The notes under the pieces were generated by a model. That model ran no database searches. It worked only from the letters and a program-made list of their open reading frames with translations, and was not told the origin of the DNA. Of a stretch of DNA of 64,000 nucleotides, positions 58,781-64,000 are shown piece by piece; positions within the stretch are counted from its first letter, which is position 1; every line of letters starts with the position of its first letter. Source of the stretch: Pirellulales bacterium (GTDB taxonomy: Bacteria > Planctomycetota > Planctomycetia > Pirellulales > Lacipirellulaceae); NCBI GenBank assembly GCA_020849945.1, contig JADZFK010000161.1, positions 1-64,000 on the forward strand. The letters run 5' to 3'. The translations under genes and the position numbers were made by a program.

Positions 58781-61654
58781 TTACGCCGCGTGGTCTTGTG
58801 CTTTGCCATACCGCAGCCGCTGCGCGCTCACGCCTTCCTGCTCCGCCTTGCGACGATGGAAGAACACAAAAAACGCCAGCAACACCGGCGGTATTGGCGG
58901 GATAAGCACCGCAAGGAGCTTGTAACGATCCTGCACCCCGCGAATCTCCGAAGCAAGCTCGCGTTCGCTGCGCTTCACTTCGGAATTACGCTTTTCTTCC
59001 AAGGCGTTAATCCTTACGTCGCGTTGCCGTTCGAGCCGAATCCGTTCACGTTCGATCAGTTGCTCTTTCACGCGCGGATCGAGATCGGTCCGATTCTCAA
59101 GTTCCGCGATCTTCTTCCGAAACTCGGATTGGGCCTCTTCGATCTGTTGGAGGGCATCGGTGCGAAACTTGTTTTGTTCATCGTTCGCCGTCTTCCGCTG
59201 TTCTTCGGTCGCCTTCTCCACTTTGGTTAAGGTGCGGTGCGATCGGCTTCGTTTTCGTAAATCAAGGAATCGATCATCCCCAGCAAGCGAGTCTAATACG
59301 TTCAGCACAAACGACACATTTTGAAACTTGAAATCGATGATCGAATCGGGATTCTGCCCCATTTCCCGCAAGCGGAAGATGATCGGCGCGATCCAGTCGA
59401 TATCGGAAATCAGCACAACGTTAAGCTTGGTCTTTTCGGGCGTTTTTCCGACCAACTTGTCTTGCTCTGCCGCCTTCGAGGCTTCGCCTTGGGCCGCCCC
59501 CTCGGCATCTTCCTTGCCGGCGCTGCCCTCTGCTTCGGGCCGCTTGCTGTCACTGCCCGCACCATCCTTTTGCTTATCCTCCGAAAGGTAGAGCCCAGTT
59601 TCCGGCGAATACTCCCCCGTCACATGAGCCGCAACAATGTACGGCTCTTGTGTGCCAACACGCCGCATGCCGAACGTATTGCCCGAGCGAAGCGACATAT
59701 CTACATCCTGGTAATTCACGGTGCCGCTTCTGCGCCCAGTCACGGCGAGTTTGTGAAACTCCAGTTTCGAATTCTCGGCAGGACGGAACGAACCCGGCCA
59801 GAAAAACAACACCTGCTTCAGCCCCGATGAAATTGGATCCTCCGAATCGAATGGAGTGAATCCCTTTCCGTCGCCAAGGCTTTCATCGATGAAGACCCAC
59901 TCCTTGAATATCTCGCCGAGTTTGGGTTCGGGATTGAAGTCTTGCCACACGATCTCATCGCCGTACATTTCAACACCCAGCAGTTTCCAGAGCTTCGAGA
60001 TATCTCCCTTGGGCTCGGGCGGGCCGCCTCCGCCAAACATGCCCATCATGCCACCTTGCGGACGCTTGGGCTGCGAAGTTCCAACCACGTCAGGGTACAT
60101 CTGTGGCCAAGGGTAGGGGTCTTCCAAGATCGCCGTCGGCTGGCCCGATTTAACCGCCGCTACGAAATTCTCCATCGAGGCCGGATTCAGCGACGAGGGC
60201 TGCACGGCAAGCATCACGTCGTACTTCTCGGTAATCGGTTTCGAGGGATCGACCTCAACAACGTCGTACTGCTTCTTCAATTCCGCCACAATCTGCGATT
60301 CTTCCGTCGGCCCTTGCATCGAGAATCCACCGAAAAGTGGTACGTCGGTCTTCACGACGCCAAGCTTCTTCCGCTGCTGTTGCGATACCGTGCAGATCGA
60401 TCGAACAAGCTCGTACTCAATCGGTATCCCCCGATCAATGAAGGGAATCTTCACAACATCCAAACCGGAAGTGAACACCGCGCCTAGGAAGACCTCTTCG
60501 ACCTTCCGAGCACCTCGATCGTTCGTCTCGACCTGGCGAGGCTCTATACCGTATGCCTTTTCAGCGTTGGCGGCCTCCTCGCTGAAGTTCTCCACTTCAT
60601 GAATGTCCACGATGATCTTTCCCCCGCTAAGCGAACTAAGTTCCGTTAGCGCCGAAAGCAGGTTGAGCTTGTGAGACGCGTATTCGGCCGGCACCTGCGG
60701 GCTTACGTAAGCATCGATCTTGATCGTCTTCGAATCCTTGTTGGTTCGCAACTCGTTAATAAGTTTCACAGTACGCGGTGAAAGCGAGTTGAGCTGCTCG
60801 CTCGTCGTATCCAATCGCAACGCGTTGTGGTGCGAAAGAAACAAGTTGATCCCGATCGCAAGGCTTATCAACCCCAGCGTGCGCGCGAAGTAGTGGAGCC
60901 CCATGGATTGATCTTCTTCGCGGCCGCCCCAGTGGCGGCGGCCAATGAGCACCATGCTCAGGTAAAGCATCACCACCGCGATCATCACAAAGTAACTAAT
61001 GCCGCCCAGGCTGATGACGCCCCGCTCGAAATCCCGAAACTGCTCCGCCGCGCCCCACCTCTTGATCTCTTGCGCCAGTTGCGGGTTCTTGATGATCCAA
61101 TCGGCCACACCGAACATCGCCAGTGGCGCGTTGAACACCATCCCCAGTATGAACCCCACCGTCAAATTGCTCGTGAGGAATGAAGCCACCATCCCGATCG
61201 AAAGCATCGCCAGGCCAACGAACCAATAGCCCACGTAAGTGCCCAGGAAAAGGCCCGTATCCGGCGTCCCAAGGCCGTAACTAAAAACAAGGTAGATCGA
61301 AAACATCGAAAACAGCAGGGCAACCGTGTAAATCGCCACGCCCGCCAGGTACTTGCCCACGACCACGTCCACGTCGCTCGCCGGCAGCGTGAGCAGCAGT
61401 TCATCCGTATGTTGCCGACGTTCCTCCGCCCAAATGCTCATCGTGATCGCCGGAATGAACACCAACAAAATAAACGGCAACCACTTGTTGAGCTGGTCGA
61501 GGTTCGCCAGGTTGTTGCTGAAAAAATCGGGCGGCCAAAACGCCGCCAACGCGCTCAGCATCACGAACACGCATATGAATACGTAGCCCGTGGGATTCGA
61601 AAAATAACTGACGAAATCGCGGCGAAAAATCGCTTTGAGGACAGTCCAGTTCAT
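58781..61654 (-). CDS. GldF-GldG fused ABC transporter protein
   Basis: 957 residues. The N-terminal part (about 1-250) is an ABC-2 type permease with six membrane segments (KAIFRRDFVSYFSNPTGYVFI; WAEERRQHTDELLLTLPASDVDVVVGKYLAG), as in GldF. After a further membrane segment comes a GldG-type domain (about 290-700; LDTTSEQLNSLSPRTVKLINELR; YDVMLAVQPSSLN). A charged coiled coil (about 810-900) and a final membrane segment complete it. In Bacteroidetes, GldF and GldG are separate and work with GldA. The role outside gliding bacteria is not known. The operon partners are the ATPase upstream and DUF4340 downstream. Confidence 0.87.
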   Translation of the reverse strand: MNWTVLKAIFRRDFVSYFSNPTGYVFICVFVMLSALAAFWPPDFFSNNLANLDQLNKWLPFILLVFIPAITMSIWAEERRQHTDELLLTLPASDVDVVVGKYLAGVAIYTVALLFSMFSIYLVFSYGLGTPDTGLFLGTYVGYWFVGLAMLSIGMVASFLTSNLTVGFILGMVFNAPLAMFGVADWIIKNPQLAQEIKRWGAAEQFRDFERGVISLGGISYFVMIAVVMLYLSMVLIGRRHWGGREEDQSMGLHYFARTLGLISLAIGINLFLSHHNALRLDTTSEQLNSLSPRTVKLINELRTNKDSKTIKIDAYVSPQVPAEYASHKLNLLSALTELSSLSGGKIIVDIHEVENFSEEAANAEKAYGIEPRQVETNDRGARKVEEVFLGAVFTSGLDVVKIPFIDRGIPIEYELVRSICTVSQQQRKKLGVVKTDVPLFGGFSMQGPTEESQIVAELKKQYDVVEVDPSKPITEKYDVMLAVQPSSLNPASMENFVAAVKSGQPTAILEDPYPWPQMYPDVVGTSQPKRPQGGMMGMFGGGGPPEPKGDISKLWKLLGVEMYGDEIVWQDFNPEPKLGEIFKEWVFIDESLGDGKGFTPFDSEDPISSGLKQVLFFWPGSFRPAENSKLEFHKLAVTGRRSGTVNYQDVDMSLRSGNTFGMRRVGTQEPYIVAAHVTGEYSPETGLYLSEDKQKDGAGSDSKRPEAEGSAGKEDAEGAAQGEASKAAEQDKLVGKTPEKTKLNVVLISDIDWIAPIIFRLREMGQNPDSIIDFKFQNVSFVLNVLDSLAGDDRFLDLRKRSRSHRTLTKVEKATEEQRKTANDEQNKFRTDALQQIEEAQSEFRKKIAELENRTDLDPRVKEQLIERERIRLERQRDVRINALEEKRNSEVKRSERELASEIRGVQDRYKLLAVLIPPIPPVLLAFFVFFHRRKAEQEGVSAQRLRYGKAQDHAA

Positions 61655-61664
61655 AGCATTGTTG

Positions 61665-61809
61665 GTCGGACTTTAGTCCGACGCCTCATCGTTTCGTAGA
61701 ATCACAAGAACAGGGCTATTTCCGTTCTTGTAGAAAACATATTCCACCAATCTTCACTAATACTTGCCAACGGCTTGATAAGGCACCCACTGTCGGGCTG
61801 AAGCCCAAC
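61665..61809. repeat. Two palindromes in the transporter operon spacer
   Basis: GTCGGACT-TT-AGTCCGAC (61665-61682) is perfect. A second, GTCGGGCT-GA-AGCCCAAC (61792-61809), is nearly perfect. They bracket the 154-bp spacer between the ABC ATPase and the GldF-GldG gene. Confidence 0.65.
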
Positions 61810-62595
61810 CTACCGTGTAGTCGTCAGTTCATGAAACCGCTTGTCGATGTTCCGCTCGTCGGCGGCAAACTCGTTCGGCGCGCCGTCGAACACCAGCCGA
61901 CCTTCGTTGATAAATATCACGCGGTTGCACATCGCTTCAACTTCTTGCAAAATGTGCGTCGAAAGCAAGATCGTTTTCGTCTGCCCAATCCGCCGAACCG
62001 TTTCACGCACCTCGCGTATCTGGTTCGGGTCGAGGCCGGCCGTCGGCTCGTCCAAAATCAGCACGTCCGGCTCGTGCAGAAGCACCTGCGCCATCCCCAC
62101 ACGCTGCCGGAACCCTTTCGAAAGCTTGCCGATCGGTTTGCCGATCACCGTGCTGAGCCGGCACAAATCGATCACCACTTCCAACCGCTCTTCGATCTTC
62201 TCCGCCGAAAGCCCGCGGGCCTGGCCGAAGAACCGCAACAGGCTACGCGGCGACATATCCGGGTACAGCGGCCCGTTCTCGGGCAGGTAACCCAAGTGTT
62301 TCGCGCCTTCGAGCCGTTCGGTCGCCATGTTGTAACCGGCGATCCTCGCCACGCCCGCCGACGGCGCAAGGTACCCCGTCAGCAGTTTCATCGTCGTGCT
62401 TTTGCCCGCGCCGTTCGGCCCAAGGAACGCGGCCACCTCGCCCTGCCGAATGGTGAATGTCACGTCGCGCGTCGCGGCAAAATCTCCGTAAAACTTTGAA
62501 AGATTCACGGCTTCGATCATGGCCTTCCGATCGCTGGCCGTGCCGCCTGCGTGGCCAACCGGGCCGGATGATGCGTTAGGTATAGCGGTACTCAT
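61810..62595 (-). CDS. ABC transporter ATPase, GldA-like
   Basis: 261 residues. Walker A GPNGAGKST, the Q-loop region GYLPENGPLYPDM, signature LSKGFRQRVGMAQVLL, Walker B VLILDEPTAGLDPNQ and the switch histidine in LLSTHIL are all intact. It is like GldA/CcmA-type ATPases that drive ABC-2 permeases. The start at 62595 adds 25 low-complexity residues; MIEAVNLSKFYGD at 62520 is an alternative start. It heads the operon with the GldF-GldG fusion and DUF4340. Confidence 0.93.
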   Translation of the reverse strand: MSTAIPNASSGPVGHAGGTASDRKAMIEAVNLSKFYGDFAATRDVTFTIRQGEVAAFLGPNGAGKSTTMKLLTGYLAPSAGVARIAGYNMATERLEGAKHLGYLPENGPLYPDMSPRSLLRFFGQARGLSAEKIEERLEVVIDLCRLSTVIGKPIGKLSKGFRQRVGMAQVLLHEPDVLILDEPTAGLDPNQIREVRETVRRIGQTKTILLSTHILQEVEAMCNRVIFINEGRLVFDGAPNEFAADERNIDKRFHELTTTR

Positions 62596-63256
62596 GGTTC
62601 TGCAAGGGGTTCAAGGGAACCGGGCTAAGACTGGGGGGGAATATCGATTCCACCCAAATTCGAGCCGGGAAGGGGAAGGCCCGAAATTGCAGGTACGGCG
62701 GCGTCCTGTCGGGCGACACCGAAACCGCATGGCGGGAACCCGTGCCGATCGCCTGCTCGGGCCAACGTATCAAACACCCGTTCCCACTCTAAAAGCCTAC
62801 TCGCCAACGTGGTGGAGTGTCTATACCCGCCTACGAAAGCCAGCCACCAAAGGTTCGGCAAACACACGGAAAAAACCAGTAGCAAGTACCCCTACCACCA
62901 TGAGCGGCGGAAACACCCTGTCTCGTAGCGACGGGCGGTTGACCTTGCTTCAAACGATCTCTTGGCTTGTACTCCGTGACCTCTGTGTGCTCCGTGGTGA
63001 GAAATCCGGGCTAACCCGCCGTGCCACATGCTGCCGGCGTTCGATTCCCGTGCCATCTCAAGAAGTCCACCCCACGAAACCCAGGGCCGAGCAATTCTTC
63101 ACTCTGGATAGACGAGCAGGTAGGTCCCGCGAGCCGAGCGCGGTACGGAATGACCTACTCGGTATCCACTTCACGGAAAGTGCCGCTCGGCTCCCGGCAC
63201 TTCCTTACCTGTTCCATGTGAACGATTGATCGGGCGTCCCACGAAACCGACCTACG
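62596..63256. other. Spacer with repeats near the SulP gene
   Basis: 660 bp. A plus-strand frame at 62519-63229 crosses the ATPase start and several repeats, so it is not called. A family 5 arm lies at 62965-63005 (GTACTCCGTGACCTCTGTGT then GCTCCGTGGTGAG). A hairpin AGTGCCG/CGGCACT with 7-bp arms lies at about 63178-63202. No gene is supported. Confidence 0.5.
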
Positions 63257-64000
63257 CTAGGCAACCGATTTGCGAGCCGTCGCTCCATTCTCGCCTCGAA
63301 ACTGGGCGTGCAAGCTGCTCCAATCGACGACGAGTCGGCCGCCCGTCGCCTCGTGTTGCTTCGCCCAGTTCATCAACAGGTCGAGGCAGGCATGGTCGAT
63401 GTAGTCGAGCTTCTCCAATTCAACATGCAGCTCCGCATCCCCCGGCACCTTTTCCAGCGTCGATGCCAGCAGGGGCAATCGCAAGAAGGTTGCGGTCCCT
63501 TCCAAGTGCAACACCGTCCGTGTTCCTTTCGGATCGTGCCGCAATTCCGCCTTCAGGTGCGCGAATGTATACAACAACTTGGCGGCCGAAAGCCCTATCC
63601 CCACCAGTACGCCCGTCAGCAGGTCTGTTCCAACGATCGTGCCGAGCGTTGCCAAATAAATGGCAACCTCGCTGCGGCCGTACTTGTGCAGCTCGATGAT
63701 GTGACGCACGTTCACAAGTTTGTAGCCCGTGTACACCAAGATGGCCGCAAGCGCCGCCACGGGGATCGTTCGTAGCACTGGCGTAAGCAAACTGACAAAC
63801 AAGATCAACCACACCCCGTGCAAGATCGCGCTCCCGCGAGTCTTTCCCCCCGCTTGTACGTTGGCTGCGCTGCGCACGATCACACCGGTCATCGGCAGCG
63901 CGCCAACCAGGCCGCAGATCGTGTTGCCAACCCCTTGGGCAAAAAGTTCGCGGTCGTAGTTGGTCCGCGGGCCCGTGTGCATCTTATCGATCGCCGTCGC
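63257..64000 (-). CDS. SulP-family anion transporter, C-terminal part (cut by the window edge)
   Basis: 247 residues are visible; the frame stays open to base 64000, so the N-terminal part lies outside. RTNYDRELFAQGVGNTICGLVGALPMTGVIVRSAANVQAGGKTRGSAILHGVW is the conserved SulP region. Four to five membrane segments follow, and then a C-terminal STAS domain (about 155-235; LEGTATFLRLPLLASTLEKVPGDAELHVELEKLDYIDHACLDLL). SulP proteins carry sulfate, bicarbonate or related anions, sometimes by sodium symport. The substrate cannot be told here. Confidence 0.9.
   Translation of the reverse strand, partial: ATAIDKMHTGPRTNYDRELFAQGVGNTICGLVGALPMTGVIVRSAANVQAGGKTRGSAILHGVWLILFVSLLTPVLRTIPVAALAAILVYTGYKLVNVRHIIELHKYGRSEVAIYLATLGTIVGTDLLTGVLVGIGLSAAKLLYTFAHLKAELRHDPKGTRTVLHLEGTATFLRLPLLASTLEKVPGDAELHVELEKLDYIDHACLDLLMNWAKQHEATGGRLVVDWSSLHAQFRGENGATARKSVA

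Noticed and set aside
63030-63060. GTTCGATTCCC phrase resembling a tRNA T-loop
   Set aside because: The flanking five-base stem does not pair and no other tRNA arms are present.
62519-63229. Plus-strand frame of 236 codons
   Set aside because: It overlaps the ATPase 5' end, crosses a family 5 arm and a hairpin, and has no recognisable protein features.

Overview
This 64 kb, GC-rich window is bacterial chromosome, most likely from a planctomycete of the Pirellulales type. The evidence is a BBP7-family beta-barrel protein, a PVC-type secreted dehydrogenase with HEAT repeats and a terminal cytochrome c, DUF4159 and BatA/MoxR genes, small membrane proteins with an RTLLLVMTL segment, a PEP-CTERM protein, and many small palindromic repeats between genes. 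No rRNA, tRNA, CRISPR array, prophage or full insertion sequence was recognised.

Layout. 0.4-3.8 kb: pgpA (minus), a repeat-rich stretch of about 1.7 kb, a small unknown gene and a hicBA toxin-antitoxin pair. 3.8-13.6 kb: a minus-strand MoxR / DUF58 / BatA-like / vWA-amidotransferase set, with a small opposite-strand membrane gene inside it, and a divergent DUF4159 protein. 13.7-21.6 kb: a small unknown gene, 2Fe-2S ferredoxin, PII protein, secreted zincin-like protein, glyA, a receiver-only response regulator, a HEAT/TPR protein and an alpha/beta hydrolase. 21.9-29.4 kb: DUF2617, an endonuclease III homologue, a PEP-CTERM protein, aroC, purC, a GH10-like protein and a STAS protein. 29.7-40.9 kb: alaS, a SatD-like protein with short membrane ORFs, and a peptide ABC transporter (fused ATPase, two permeases, binding protein) carrying a GxxExxY cassette. 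41-56 kb: the PVC cytochrome protein, a mini PQQ protein, SGNH hydrolase, Tat metallophosphoesterase, BBP7 protein, an FHA-GAF-AAA+ regulator, a PQQ propeller protein, a PaaK-like ligase and DUF971. 56.6-62.6 kb: DUF4340, a GldF-GldG fusion and an ABC ATPase, apparently one transport operon. 63.3 kb to the end: the C-terminal part of a SulP transporter.

The most distinctive feature is the dispersed non-coding repeats. Family 1 is about 175 bp with 17-bp terminal inverted repeats (five full or near-full copies, two fragments). Family 2 is about 150-250 bp and centred on a CCCCCGGC hairpin. Family 3 is about 110-125 bp with TAGGCTTTGTC ends, and its terminal TAG coincides with the stop codons of two unrelated genes. 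Family 4 is a short TTTAGCCGCGACGC repeat. Family 5 consists of inverted pairs related to ACCACGGAGACACGGAG; one pair brackets a GxxExxY gene between a transporter permease and its ATPase. One family 2 copy lies inside a family 3 copy.

The SatD-like protein keeps two aspartates at the spacing of class III nucleotidyl cyclases and sits beside short membrane ORFs, which makes it the best candidate here for an uncharacterised signalling module. All functional calls rest on reading motifs and sequence; no database search was run.
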